Origin: Bacteroidales bacterium
Lineage (GTDB): Bacteria > Bacteroidota > Bacteroidia > Bacteroidales > UBA3663
NCBI GenBank assembly: GCA_017618715.1
Contig: JAFZTS010000079.1
Coordinates: forward strand, 1 to 64,000
DNA: 64,000 bases
Direction of reading: 5' to 3'
Shown here: one piece after another, positions 8,565 through 17,708 of the stretch
Layout: each line of letters begins with the position of its first letter
Position numbering within the stretch: the first letter of the stretch is position 1
The notes under the pieces: model-generated
What the model saw: only the letters and a program-made list of their open reading frames with translations
The model's database searches: none
What the model was told of the DNA's origin: nothing
Made by a program: the position numbers and the translations under genes

Positions 8565-9176
8565 TTATTGAATGGTAACATTCACCTTATAGTTCACGGT
8601 GAGACAACGCACCTCGTAGTCAGCTGTCTTGTTGTTGGGCACATAGTACTCGGTATCGTCGTCCTTCGTTCCACCGTTCGAAATGCGCAGTTTGCCATCG
8701 GCATCGACATCCTTCGGGTCGAAGGTCATCAGGGTGACGGTTCCTGTTGCGCCACCAAGGGCCTTCACAGCGATGTTCTGCACACGATGATTGTTGGTGG
8801 TATCGGGTTGACGCAGGTCCCATGTCAATACCCATGCACCGTTGCTGTTCTGCTGAAGGACATTGCCGTCGGCATCGACCACCTGATAGTCGGTGCCGAG
8901 GGTCAACTGGCTTTCGGCATAAACGAATGCCTGTGCCTCGAAATTGCGTGTGCCTTCGCACCAAAGCTGTACGGGCACCTCGGTTTGGCTGCCTTGAGCG
9001 ACCGTATAGGTCTTGTCGTTGTTGCTCTTGGGGCCCCATTCGGCAAAGGCTACGATGAACACATTCTTGTAGTCGGGGTTATCGTTGCCCCATGCGTCAT
9101 CTTCGCAAGAGGTCAGGGAGGAAAGACCCATCACCATGGCCATGGCCCACATTATCTTATTCATATAACGTTTCAT
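8565..9176 (-). CDS. Outer-membrane lipoprotein, probable surface glycan-binding protein
   Basis: A 203-residue protein with a lipoprotein signal ending in SLTSC. The mature part is acidic and beta-rich with no recognised catalytic motif. Its place directly after SusD and before the enzymes is that of SusE/SusF-type surface glycan-binding proteins, and this is the basis of the call; sequence similarity alone does not prove it. Alternative starts at the next Met residues would still leave a usable signal peptide. Confidence 0.6.
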   Translation of the reverse strand: MKRYMNKIMWAMAMVMGLSSLTSCEDDAWGNDNPDYKNVFIVAFAEWGPKSNNDKTYTVAQGSQTEVPVQLWCEGTRNFEAQAFVYAESQLTLGTDYQVVDADGNVLQQNSNGAWVLTWDLRQPDTTNNHRVQNIAVKALGGATGTVTLMTFDPKDVDADGKLRISNGGTKDDDTEYYVPNNKTADYEVRCLTVNYKVNVTIQ

Positions 9177-9214
9177 ATCTCAAAATATTATGTTCACTAT
9201 ACACATTTATTTAT

Positions 9215-10891
9215 TTAATTCCATCCCGGATTCTGTACCACGTTGCCTTCGGATGTGGCAATCTCGTAAGTAGGAATGGGATAATAGTAGTCCTTTGCGG
9301 GATTGAAGGTGCGATTGGCTGCATCCTCGATGACGTAGATGTCTCCCTGATCGGCGACCTTTCGGCCGTTGAACATACCGTTGGCATCGGTCAGACGACT
9401 CTGGATGTTCTCACGCTGTGTGCTCAGGTTGTCGGCATCGTTGTACTTCAGGCCGAGCATGGTCTGTGGCAACACGTTTTCGGCAATCTTCCAACGGATG
9501 ATATCGTTGTAACGCAGGTTCTCGTCGATGAACTCCACAAGGCGTTCACGGCGAATCTCTTCGAGCATGCTCAAACCGTTGGCTGTGCAGAAGGCATTGG
9601 TCAGCAAAGCCTCAAAACCTGAACGATGGCGCACCTTGTTGACGGTGGCGTTGAGCTGTGCATCGGTGATCTGTCCGTTGTACTCATAGAGAGCTTCGGC
9701 ATAGGAGATCAGAATCTCGGCATAGCGGATGATCATCTTATCGACGGTCTCCTTGTTGGTGGTGTTCCACTCTTCGAGCATAAAGCCTTTCTTCAGGCCA
9801 TAGCCGTTGCCATGCTGGTTACCGAAGGGGTTATAGCCGGCCTTGTAGGCTTCCTCGTCCTTCTGATAGAAGGTCATGGCCATGCGCGGGTCGCGGTTGA
9901 TGAACACATCGTTGTGGTGGGTCTCCTCGACCTTCAGCGTGGTTTTCTCGCGAGGAAGGCCGTCGGTGTAGAGAATCTGGTCAATGGTCTGACGAGTCAC
10001 GCTGACTGCGTTCTCCATACCACGGGAGTTGTTGTGGACGATGACAGCGCCATCGCCATTGGGACCATAGATCTTGACAAAGACGTTCTCCTTGTTCTGG
10101 CGACCTTCACCATCGAAGTAGAAGAGTTTCTGGAAGTCGGGATAGAGGTCGTGCTTGCCGCTCTGGATGAGTCGCTCGGCAGCGTCGATGCTCTCCTTCA
10201 GATGGATTTTGTAGTCACCACCCAGGTTGTGGTACTTCATGAAGGTGCCCTCGTAGAGTCCGACGCGCACCAACATACCCATGGCGGCACTCTTCGACAC
10301 ACGTCCCCAGTCGGCGGCATTGCTCACCTGGTCGATATCGGGCAGATACTGTTCGGCAAACTTCAGGTCACTATAGCACTGCTGAATCACCTGTTCGCGG
10401 GGAGTACGTGCCATTGTGATGTCGGGATCGCTCGTCGAGTCGAAGGCCTTCATGATGAGGGGCACGTCGCCGTATTTCTTCACAAGGTCGAAGAAATGGT
10501 AGGCACGGAAGAAGTAGGCTTCGGCAATCCATCGGTTCTTCTGGGCATCGGTGAGCGGGGCATTGCCGCCCTTCTCGATGATGTTGTTGCACACGAAGAT
10601 CTTCTGGTAGGCGTTGGTCCAGTCGTTGGAAGTAGCGGGCACGCTCCAGCTGCCGCTCGATGTGGCATTGGCTGCTGTACCGATGATGTCGTCGGCGCGG
10701 GTATCGTGCGAGAAGCCCGGCAGATCGACATACAGCTTGTTGCAGGCACCACGCAGGTCGGTCTCACTCTGCCAGAAGGTGTTGTCGGCAAGTGTGGTTT
10801 CGGGCAGACGGTCCAGTTCGCAACTGTTGAGCGACATCATGCCGCATACTATGCCGGCTGCATATATTGATTTGAATATATATCGTTTCAT
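9215..10891 (-). CDS. SusD/RagB-family lipoprotein (first locus)
   Basis: A 558-residue lipoprotein (lipobox MSLNSC) with the SusD layout: N-terminal TPR-like helices (AEAYFFRAYHFFDLVKKYGDVPL is characteristic) and a C-terminal region with NKVRHRSG and EIRRERLVEF motifs. SusD proteins cap the SusC channel at the cell surface and bind the oligosaccharide. The gene follows SusC with a 34-base gap that holds a short 14-bp direct repeat. Confidence 0.95.
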   Translation of the reverse strand: MKRYIFKSIYAAGIVCGMMSLNSCELDRLPETTLADNTFWQSETDLRGACNKLYVDLPGFSHDTRADDIIGTAANATSSGSWSVPATSNDWTNAYQKIFVCNNIIEKGGNAPLTDAQKNRWIAEAYFFRAYHFFDLVKKYGDVPLIMKAFDSTSDPDITMARTPREQVIQQCYSDLKFAEQYLPDIDQVSNAADWGRVSKSAAMGMLVRVGLYEGTFMKYHNLGGDYKIHLKESIDAAERLIQSGKHDLYPDFQKLFYFDGEGRQNKENVFVKIYGPNGDGAVIVHNNSRGMENAVSVTRQTIDQILYTDGLPREKTTLKVEETHHNDVFINRDPRMAMTFYQKDEEAYKAGYNPFGNQHGNGYGLKKGFMLEEWNTTNKETVDKMIIRYAEILISYAEALYEYNGQITDAQLNATVNKVRHRSGFEALLTNAFCTANGLSMLEEIRRERLVEFIDENLRYNDIIRWKIAENVLPQTMLGLKYNDADNLSTQRENIQSRLTDANGMFNGRKVADQGDIYVIEDAANRTFNPAKDYYYPIPTYEIATSEGNVVQNPGWN

Positions 10892-10904
10892 AATGTTTCT
10901 AAAG

Positions 10905-10927
10905 CTCTTGATTCATTACTCTTGATT
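10905..10927. repeat. Two direct copies of CTCTTGATT before the SusD gene
   Basis: CTCTTGATT occurs at 10905-10913 and 10919-10927 (period 14). The second copy overlaps the SusC stop codon. The pair is small and could be chance, but its position before a start codon matches the other operon-internal repeats here. Confidence 0.45.
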
Positions 10928-13900
10928 ACAACGTCACATTCACACCGAACGACCATGTGCGGAAGAAGGGATAGTAGTTGCGGCCAACATTGTTGCCTGC
11001 CTCGGGGTCAAACACCTTCAGGATATCGGACTTCTCCCAAACGTCGTTGCCGGTCACGTAGAAGCGCAGTTTCTCGATGTAGCGCTTGGGAATGGGGATG
11101 GTATAGCCGAGGGTGATGTTCTTCAGACGAAGATAGGCTGCATTCTGTACCCACTTGTCGGAAGGCTGGAAGTTATACATGTCACCATTATAGTTGTAGA
11201 GGCGGGGCCAGTAGGCATCCTGGTTGTCCTCGGTCCAGTAATCACGATGGATGGTCCAAGGCATCTGATGGGTACGTCCGAAGGGTGCGATGGCCTCGGT
11301 GTCGATGAGCAGCTTGCGCTTGGCTACGCCCTGGAACATAACGGCAATGTCGAAGCCCTTCCACTTGGCCGAGAGATTCAGGCCATAGAGATAGCGTCCG
11401 TTGGTGTCGCCCAGATAGACGAGGTCGCCGTGGTTCTCCTTCGTGCCGTCGCCGGCACCCACCTGGTGGTTGATCGAACCGTCCTTGTCGGGCAACGTCA
11501 GGAACTTGACGTCACCAGCACCCACCTTGCCGTCCGAGAACGACTTGTAGCCGGGATGTGCTTCCTTATACTGCTCATACTCCTCCTTGCTCGACCAATA
11601 GCCATCGGTGGTATAACCCCAGATGGTGTTGAGGGGATAACCCTCGATGAGCTGGCGTGTACCGGCGGTAATCACGTCGGCACCGTCATATTCGACGAGT
11701 TCGTTCTTCGAGTCAGAGAGGTTGTATGCCACCAGATAGCTGAAGTCACCGATTCGGTCGTTCCATTTGATCTCGAACTCCCATCCCCAGGTCTTCAGCT
11801 TGCCGATGTTGACGGCAGGCACACCGATACCGATGGTGTGTGGCAACTGCAGGTTCGAAAGCATGTCGTTGTTGTACTTCCAATAGTAATCGAACGAGGC
11901 GTTCAAACGGCTAGCAAACATTCCGAGGTCGATGCCAAGGTTGGTGGTCTCGATGGTCTCCCAGGTCTTGTCCTTCGAAGCGAGCTGGCTCTGGTAGTAG
12001 CTCTTCTCGGTGATGTAGGTGGTCGATTGCGAGATGGTGGGAATGTAGTCATACAGGCCGAGCACGGCACCATTACCGAGCTGTCCCCACGAAGCACGCA
12101 GCTTCAGGTTGCTCACGAAGTCGAGCTTGAACCAAGGCTCCTGATTCACACGCCAAGCTGCCGATACCGAGGGGAAGGCCTTCCAGCGCTTCTCGGGGGC
12201 CAGACGTGAGGATCCGTCATAACGGATGTTAGCCTCAAGGAGATAACGCTCGGCGAAGTTGTAGTTGATACGACCGAAGTACGACATCATCGACCAAGGC
12301 TGGATCAGGTCACCCAGTGTGGTGTTCGAGGCCTCGGAGGCATCGTAGTAGTTGAACGAATAGAAATCGTTGGAGTTCATGTTGCGTGCCGTGGCGTCGA
12401 ACTGGTCCTTACGGTAGTTCTCATAGCTCGTACCGGCGAGCACCTGGACATTGTGCTGTCCGAAATCTGCCACGTAGTTGACGGTGGCCTCGAACTGGTC
12501 GTGGTAGTCATTGTTCTTCTGGCGATAGAGCGAGTTGGGATTGTTGGTCTGCTGACGGATGGTGGTACCATTCATCGCATACCATGCCAGCCAGTGACGC
12601 TCGGAACGCTGGGTGTAGTAGCCGGCACGGCGACTAGCACTGAGATTCACGCTGAGACCCTTCACAAAGTTCTTGATAGTGAGCTCGCCCTTGCCGAGGA
12701 AGGCCTCGTAGAGCGACTCGTTGGTACCGCCGTTCTTCAGGATGTCGATGGGGTTGACCTGAAGGTCGCCGCTGTAGGGCTGTGCATCGTAGTTTGGAGT
12801 CTCTTCGGGTTGCCACAACAACTGACGTGCACGTGCACCATACATTGTATTCAGAATGCTGCCTGCACCATTGGAGGGAGCGTTGTTCTTCTTCGACTGG
12901 TACTGCACGTTGATGCCCAGGCTGAGATACTTGTTCAGCTCGGCATGCATCTTGGCATGGAGGTTCACACGGGTATTGTTATTCTTGGCATACTTCAACA
13001 TACCATCCTTGAAGTAGTAGTTGCCGCTGATGAGGTAGTTGATGTTCTTCGAACCGCCGCTCACCGAAATCGAGTGGTTGGTCTGTCCTGCCCAATCCTT
13101 CGTACCTTCATCCACCCAGTTGGTAGCCGTAAATTGCTCCCAGCGACCGTTGTTGTTGTTGGGATAGTAGTTGAAGTTGGGATTGGCCACCCAGGTGGTC
13201 TTCTCCTTATTCCACTCGTACGAACCGCCTGCATTGTATCGTCCAATGTTGATCCATTGCTGCTCTTCCCATGCTGGCAAACGCTCGGGCATATTGCCTG
13301 GCATATTCACGGCATAATAGCCATTGTAGGTAATCTTCGGACGGCCTTCGCTGCCACTCTTGGTAGTGACGAGAACTACGCCCGAGGCTGCACGTGCACC
13401 GTAGATGGCACAGGCCGAGGCATCCTTCAGCACCGAGATGCTCTCGATGTCGTCAGCATTGAGCAAAGAGATGTCTCCCTCGATGCCATCGATCAGCACC
13501 AGGGCCGAAGTGGCATTCACCGATGAGAAACCACGGATACGCATGCCGCTGGTCTCACTGCCCGGCTCACCGCTCGAACGGAGCACAGCCACACCGGGCA
13601 TTTCGCCCTGCATGGCGCTGAGCACGTCGCTCGACGGTTTGGCTGCCAGCTTGTCACCATCGACAGCGCTCACTGCACCCGACAGGTTCACTTTCTTCTG
13701 CACACCGTAGCCAACGACCACGACCTCGTTCAAGGTCTTGTCATCTTCCTCGAGGAGTATTGTAGCTCCAATATTTGCAGCTGGTATCTCCTGTGTGGCA
13801 TAACCGACATACGAGAAGACGATCGTCGCATTCGTCCGTACGTTCTGGATTGCGAAGTTACCGTCGAGATCGGTCACTACTCCGTTCGTAGTACCCTTCT

Positions 13901-14063
13901 CAAGTACACTAACCCCTATCAAAGGTTCGCGTGTAGAAGCATCAAGCACCTTGCCTCTGAGGAGCCGGGAATTTTGGGCATAAAGGCCCACGTCCAAGAG
14001 GAACATGATACAACCGATAATCATCAGTCGCAGGAATTCCAATGATAATGTTTTTTGTTTCAT
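10926..14063 (-). CDS. SusC/RagA-family TonB-linked outer-membrane transporter (first locus)
   Basis: A 1045-residue outer-membrane protein with a signal peptide (~30 residues), a carboxypeptidase-regulatory-like domain (~35-110), the VVVGYG region, a plug domain (~115-235, with RIRGFSS and the DASACAIYGARAASGV segment) and a C-terminal 22-strand barrel ending in an aromatic-rich strand (SFGVNVTL). It imports oligosaccharides with TonB energy, in complex with the SusD protein next to it. No extra N-terminal signalling (FecR-interacting) domain is seen, so control by an ECF sigma/anti-sigma pair is unlikely; the divergent LuxR-type regulator is the obvious candidate. Confidence 0.96.
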   Translation of the reverse strand: MKQKTLSLEFLRLMIIGCIMFLLDVGLYAQNSRLLRGKVLDASTREPLIGVSVLEKGTTNGVVTDLDGNFAIQNVRTNATIVFSYVGYATQEIPAANIGATILLEEDDKTLNEVVVVGYGVQKKVNLSGAVSAVDGDKLAAKPSSDVLSAMQGEMPGVAVLRSSGEPGSETSGMRIRGFSSVNATSALVLIDGIEGDISLLNADDIESISVLKDASACAIYGARAASGVVLVTTKSGSEGRPKITYNGYYAVNMPGNMPERLPAWEEQQWINIGRYNAGGSYEWNKEKTTWVANPNFNYYPNNNNGRWEQFTATNWVDEGTKDWAGQTNHSISVSGGSKNINYLISGNYYFKDGMLKYAKNNNTRVNLHAKMHAELNKYLSLGINVQYQSKKNNAPSNGAGSILNTMYGARARQLLWQPEETPNYDAQPYSGDLQVNPIDILKNGGTNESLYEAFLGKGELTIKNFVKGLSVNLSASRRAGYYTQRSERHWLAWYAMNGTTIRQQTNNPNSLYRQKNNDYHDQFEATVNYVADFGQHNVQVLAGTSYENYRKDQFDATARNMNSNDFYSFNYYDASEASNTTLGDLIQPWSMMSYFGRINYNFAERYLLEANIRYDGSSRLAPEKRWKAFPSVSAAWRVNQEPWFKLDFVSNLKLRASWGQLGNGAVLGLYDYIPTISQSTTYITEKSYYQSQLASKDKTWETIETTNLGIDLGMFASRLNASFDYYWKYNNDMLSNLQLPHTIGIGVPAVNIGKLKTWGWEFEIKWNDRIGDFSYLVAYNLSDSKNELVEYDGADVITAGTRQLIEGYPLNTIWGYTTDGYWSSKEEYEQYKEAHPGYKSFSDGKVGAGDVKFLTLPDKDGSINHQVGAGDGTKENHGDLVYLGDTNGRYLYGLNLSAKWKGFDIAVMFQGVAKRKLLIDTEAIAPFGRTHQMPWTIHRDYWTEDNQDAYWPRLYNYNGDMYNFQPSDKWVQNAAYLRLKNITLGYTIPIPKRYIEKLRFYVTGNDVWEKSDILKVFDPEAGNNVGRNYYPFFRTWSFGVNVTL

Positions 14064-14103
14064 AAATAAATATAATTAGTTGAAAAAGTTGAATTTGATG
14101 GTG

Positions 14104-14135
14104 CAAAAGTAGGGGTTTCCATTACACAAAACAAG
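14104..14135 (-). promoter_or_regulatory. Putative promoter of the first SusC operon
   Basis: TACTTTTG (14104-14111 on the minus strand) fits TAnnTTTG. The upstream box at a 20-base spacing is CTTG, one mismatch from TTTG. Transcription would start ~40 bases before the SusC start codon, which suits activation by a regulator. Confidence 0.55.
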
Positions 14136-14261
14136 TAATTCACTACATCACGATTACTATAAACCTACACATTGACTACATCATGACTTTCTCAACAAAT
14201 TCGAAACGTTCTGATTTTCAATAAATATTTTATCTCCAGTGAAAAAAATATTTACACAAAA

Positions 14262-14293
14262 TTTGCATACATAAAAAATAAGTAGTATCTTTG
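14262..14293 (+). promoter_or_regulatory. Promoter of the LuxR-type regulator gene, placed for leaderless mRNA
   Basis: TTTG (14262-14265), 20 bases, TATCTTTG (14286-14293). The start codon begins at 14298, only four bases after the -7 box, so transcription should begin at or next to the A of ATG. Confidence 0.7.
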
Positions 14294-14297
14294 CGGC

Positions 14298-17168
14298 ATG
14301 AAACCGAATAAAAAGATCCTATTCCTACTGGTGAGCCTGACATGGGCAACCTTTTCCGCCCTATCGGAGAACTATTGGCAACGTGTAGTGGTGAACTACA
14401 CGCGTCAGCAGTATCATTCAGGCAACCAAAACTGGCAGGCCGCTCAGAGTAAGGAGGGCTGGATGTACTTTGCAAACAATAAGGGGTTGCTGGAGTTCGA
14501 CGGCAACAATTGGCAGACCTATCCTCTGCCGGGCAATGTAAAAGTGCGATCAGTCCTCGTCTGTGGCGACACCATTTATGTGGGTGCATTGGGACAATTC
14601 GGGCTATTTACGCGCAATCCCAAAGGTGAACTCATCTACCATAGGTTGTCGGAAAGTGCCGATAGGGCCGGGCAACTCAACATCTGGAACATCCACCAGA
14701 TTGGAAATGACATTTACTACCAATGCGACAACGCACTTTACATCAACAATAGCGAGACGAAAATTGACAGTCCGCGGGGTATCAGCTACTCGACCGTAGT
14801 CTATAACAGGCTCTATGCCGTCGGCTCGCAGGGAGTCTTCGTGCTCGTGGGCAATGAGTTCCAACAGCTGCAGGGCATCGACATCAGCCAAACCTCGCGT
14901 ATCGTCAGCATCCTGCCTTACGCACAAGGTCAGCTGCTGCTTGTAAGCAGTGACCGTGGGCTCTTCCTCTACGCCGACAATCACGTCGAACCGCTTCACA
15001 CCGCAGCCGACGGGTTGATAGCCCATCGTGGACTCTCATCGGCGGCTTGTTCGGGTGACATGCTTGCCCTCGGTACGATGCAAGACGGCCTTATCATGTT
15101 GGACCTCAAAGCCAATACTGCAGAGCACATGTCGATCACACAAGGACTGCAGAACAAGACAGTGCTCTCGACAATCTTCGACCGCGACCAAAACCTCTGG
15201 CTCGGACTCGACAATGGCATCGATTGCATTCCCCTGCGCTCACCCTTGCGATTCCTTAACAGTAGGCACTCGCCCATCGGCAGCGGCAATTGCAGCGTTG
15301 AGTACAACGGGAAACTATATTTCGGCACCAATCAGGGACTCTACGTAATGTCGGGCAACGACATCAGGTATATTGAGGGAACCGATGGCCAGGTGCTCTG
15401 TCTCGACACCATCGGTGGACGACTCTTCTGCGGCGGACGTCAATTTTTCCTCTCCATCGACCGTGATCGAATCACCCGCTACAAAAACCGTGGCGTGTGG
15501 GGAGTGCGCTCCATCGGCCATCGAAACGACGTACTGCTGACAGCTTCCTATTGGGGCCTGCGACTGATGCGCCGACAGGGACGCGACTGGGTAATGGCCG
15601 AAGAAGTGAAGGGCACCGACATCTCGGCCAAAACCTTTTACGTGGAAGAAGGTCTCGATGCCGTATGGGCGGCCAACAAGGAGAAAGGCCTCTTTCGCCT
15701 CACCCTCTCCGACGACCTGACGGAAGTGAAGAGTCAGAAGTGCTACAACTCCGAGTTGTTGCCCAAGGGAGATAACGTCTGTATTGCACGCATCGATGGA
15801 GAAATAGTCGTAGCTTCGCGTCAAGGATTGCTGCGCTACGATGCTACCCACGATAGTCTGATGCAGTTCTCGGCCCTCGAGGAACGGCTCGAAGGACATG
15901 TGGCTTACACCTACCTCTTGCAGCATGCCAATGGCGATATCTGGTATGCAGCCGACGGCACGCTCCATCTGGTCAGGGGAAAACGCAACGACGGTTATCT
16001 GAACGACTGGCTCATGGAGGATTTTGAAAGTGTCAGCCTATGGAATGGCCAAGCTATCATCGGAACAGAGGAGGGTTTTGCCTTGCTTAACCACCAGAAC
16101 CCCTTTGAACCTCTCAAACCCCTCGAACCATTCGAACCTATCGAACCCCTCACCCCCTACATCCGAAAAGTCTATATCGGCAATAATGCCGACACACTCT
16201 ATTACGGCAACAAGCGCCCCGTCATCCTCAGATGGCGCGACAACTCGGTGCGTATAGAATACAGTGTATGCAATTATGATCCTGCCCAATCGGTACTCTT
16301 CAGCTATTGGTTGGAAAAGAAGCGGACAGGCTTGTCGTACGCTGGCATGGGAGCGGCCGACAGCGATTGGAGCCCCTATTCCCGTCGAAGCATCAAGGAA
16401 TACACCAACCTGTCGGAAGGCTCCTATACGTTCCATCTGCGTGTCATCTCATCCTATAGTGAGAATCCCGTCGAAACCTCGTTCGACTTCACAATCCTGC
16501 CACCCTGGTACCGCTCATGGTGGGCTTACTTGCTTTATGTGCTCCTGTTTGCAGCCATCTGCTATGAATTCTATCATCGCATGAAGAAAAAACGCCAGCG
16601 GCTTTTGGCGCAGAAGGACGAGCAGATCCATGAACGCGAAGAGCAAATCCACGAACAGGAAGAGCAGATTTTGGAGCAAGAGGAAAAGATTGCTATTCTC
16701 CGCGAAGAGAAACTGGAGATCGAACTGCGCTCCAAGCAGGACGAACTGGTGCGTTCACGAATGAACATCGTGCGCAAGAACGAGATGCTGCAGGAGATCA
16801 AGAAGACGGCCGTCAGCCTGAACAAGTCGCTCAGCGAAGAGAACCTGCCAGCCTCCAAACGGCGTATTGTCCGCCTGATTGGGCAGATTGATACCAACAT
16901 CAGCCACGACGACGACCTCGATGCCTTCCACGACTCGTTCGATGCCGTACATCACAAATTCCTGCAGACTTTAAGCAAACGCTATCCCGACCTTTCGCAC
17001 AAGGAGATGATGCTGTGTGCCTATATCCGCATGGGCCTGCAGTCAAAAGAAATAGCCCCGCTGCAGAACATCTCTACGCGAGGCATTGAAATCAGTCGTT
17101 ACCGCATCAGGCAGAAACTGGGATTGGACAAGAATGCCAGTCTCACCGAATTCCTTCAGCATCTATAG
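14298..17168 (+). CDS. Membrane-spanning one-component regulator: beta-propeller, Y_Y_Y domain, coiled coil, LuxR-type HTH
   Basis: A 956-residue protein. It has a signal peptide or N-terminal anchor, two-bladed-type periplasmic propeller repeats (~45-590), a Pro-rich tripeptide repeat at 601-621, a triple-tyrosine (Y_Y_Y) domain (~640-730), one membrane span (~741-760), a charged coiled coil (~760-850) with three exact heptad repeats (EQIHERE-like), and a C-terminal LuxR/GerE-like helix-turn-helix (~895-956). No histidine kinase or receiver domain is present, unlike hybrid two-component regulators of many utilisation loci. It likely senses an oligosaccharide in the periplasm and acts directly on DNA from the membrane. 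It is divergent from the SusC operon, its probable target. Confidence 0.85.
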   Translation: MKPNKKILFLLVSLTWATFSALSENYWQRVVVNYTRQQYHSGNQNWQAAQSKEGWMYFANNKGLLEFDGNNWQTYPLPGNVKVRSVLVCGDTIYVGALGQFGLFTRNPKGELIYHRLSESADRAGQLNIWNIHQIGNDIYYQCDNALYINNSETKIDSPRGISYSTVVYNRLYAVGSQGVFVLVGNEFQQLQGIDISQTSRIVSILPYAQGQLLLVSSDRGLFLYADNHVEPLHTAADGLIAHRGLSSAACSGDMLALGTMQDGLIMLDLKANTAEHMSITQGLQNKTVLSTIFDRDQNLWLGLDNGIDCIPLRSPLRFLNSRHSPIGSGNCSVEYNGKLYFGTNQGLYVMSGNDIRYIEGTDGQVLCLDTIGGRLFCGGRQFFLSIDRDRITRYKNRGVWGVRSIGHRNDVLLTASYWGLRLMRRQGRDWVMAEEVKGTDISAKTFYVEEGLDAVWAANKEKGLFRLTLSDDLTEVKSQKCYNSELLPKGDNVCIARIDGEIVVASRQGLLRYDATHDSLMQFSALEERLEGHVAYTYLLQHANGDIWYAADGTLHLVRGKRNDGYLNDWLMEDFESVSLWNGQAIIGTEEGFALLNHQNPFEPLKPLEPFEPIEPLTPYIRKVYIGNNADTLYYGNKRPVILRWRDNSVRIEYSVCNYDPAQSVLFSYWLEKKRTGLSYAGMGAADSDWSPYSRRSIKEYTNLSEGSYTFHLRVISSYSENPVETSFDFTILPPWYRSWWAYLLYVLLFAAICYEFYHRMKKKRQRLLAQKDEQIHEREEQIHEQEEQILEQEEKIAILREEKLEIELRSKQDELVRSRMNIVRKNEMLQEIKKTAVSLNKSLSEENLPASKRRIVRLIGQIDTNISHDDDLDAFHDSFDAVHHKFLQTLSKRYPDLSHKEMMLCAYIRMGLQSKEIAPLQNISTRGIEISRYRIRQKLGLDKNASLTEFLQHL
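16098..16160 (+). repeat. In-frame 9-bp repeat inside the regulator gene
   Basis: Seven units of consensus CTCGAACCC, read as the tripeptides NPF, EPL, KPL, EPF, EPI, EPL, TPY (residues 601-621). It links the propeller to the Y_Y_Y domain. The same unit occurs in frame in manC. Confidence 0.85.
16620..16682 (+). repeat. Three 21-bp tandem units encoding coiled-coil heptads
   Basis: Each unit encodes a heptad of the form EQI-HE-x-E, in the linker between membrane span and HTH. Being multiples of a heptad, copy changes would keep the coil in register. Confidence 0.7.
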
Positions 17169-17202
17169 CGTTGAAGGCGCATGGAATACAATCTTTAACC
17201 CA

Positions 17203-17240
17203 TGTCTAATGCCATTTTCGACAAGTTATGGCATGGATTT
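17203..17240 (+). terminator. Weak hairpin after the regulator gene
   Basis: TGCCAT (17210-17215) pairs with ATGGCA (17228-17233) around a 12-base loop, followed by a short T-rich stretch. It is a poor terminator at best. Confidence 0.3.
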
Positions 17241-17315
17241 ATGAAGAAATGATAAAAAACGAGGAGAAAAATGCAGTTTTTCAATTCGGAAAGGCGATTG
17301 TTCCATTTTTTTATG

Positions 17316-17323
17316 TATATTTG
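17316..17323 (+). promoter_or_regulatory. Putative -7 box for the lipoprotein-thioesterase operon
   Basis: TATATTTG fits TAnnTTTG exactly and lies 31 bases before the lipoprotein start codon. No good TTTG is found at the expected distance upstream. Confidence 0.45.
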
Positions 17324-17354
17324 CACGCGTATAACGTTCATAAATACACCACAA

Positions 17355-17708
17355 ATGAAGAAATCATTCATTCTCATCATCGTTGCGATGCTTACATTGG
17401 CATCGTGCAGCACCGAGCGCAGGGGTCTTAACCAGATGCGCAAGCTCACCTACGAGGTAGAGTCGAAGGGCCAGTATTACGACGTACAGGACTGGAAGGA
17501 TGCCTACGACGACTTCCGCGCCATCGACGACCGCATGGACGTACGCAAGCTTACGAACGAGCAGGCTGCGGAATACGGCGAACTGAAGGGCCGCCTTGTG
17601 TCGAAGTTTGCCAAGTGTTCGGTGCAGAGCGTGGTCAACTCGGTGAAGAACTACATCAACCAGGGCGCGGGTATCATCAAGGGCATCGTGGACGGCCTGC
17701 TGAAATGA
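17355..17708 (+). CDS. Small lipoprotein of unknown function
   Basis: A 117-residue protein starting at MKKSFIL. A short signal peptide ends in the lipobox LTLASC, followed by STERR. The mature part is charged and probably helical (RKLTYEVESKGQYYDVQDWKDAYDDF), and ends in a Gly/Ile-rich amphipathic segment. An in-frame start 28 codons upstream exists, but it would place the signal peptide internally and start before the promoter box. The stop overlaps the thioesterase start (ATGA), so the two are probably translated together. Confidence 0.75.
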   Translation: MKKSFILIIVAMLTLASCSTERRGLNQMRKLTYEVESKGQYYDVQDWKDAYDDFRAIDDRMDVRKLTNEQAAEYGELKGRLVSKFAKCSVQSVVNSVKNYINQGAGIIKGIVDGLLK

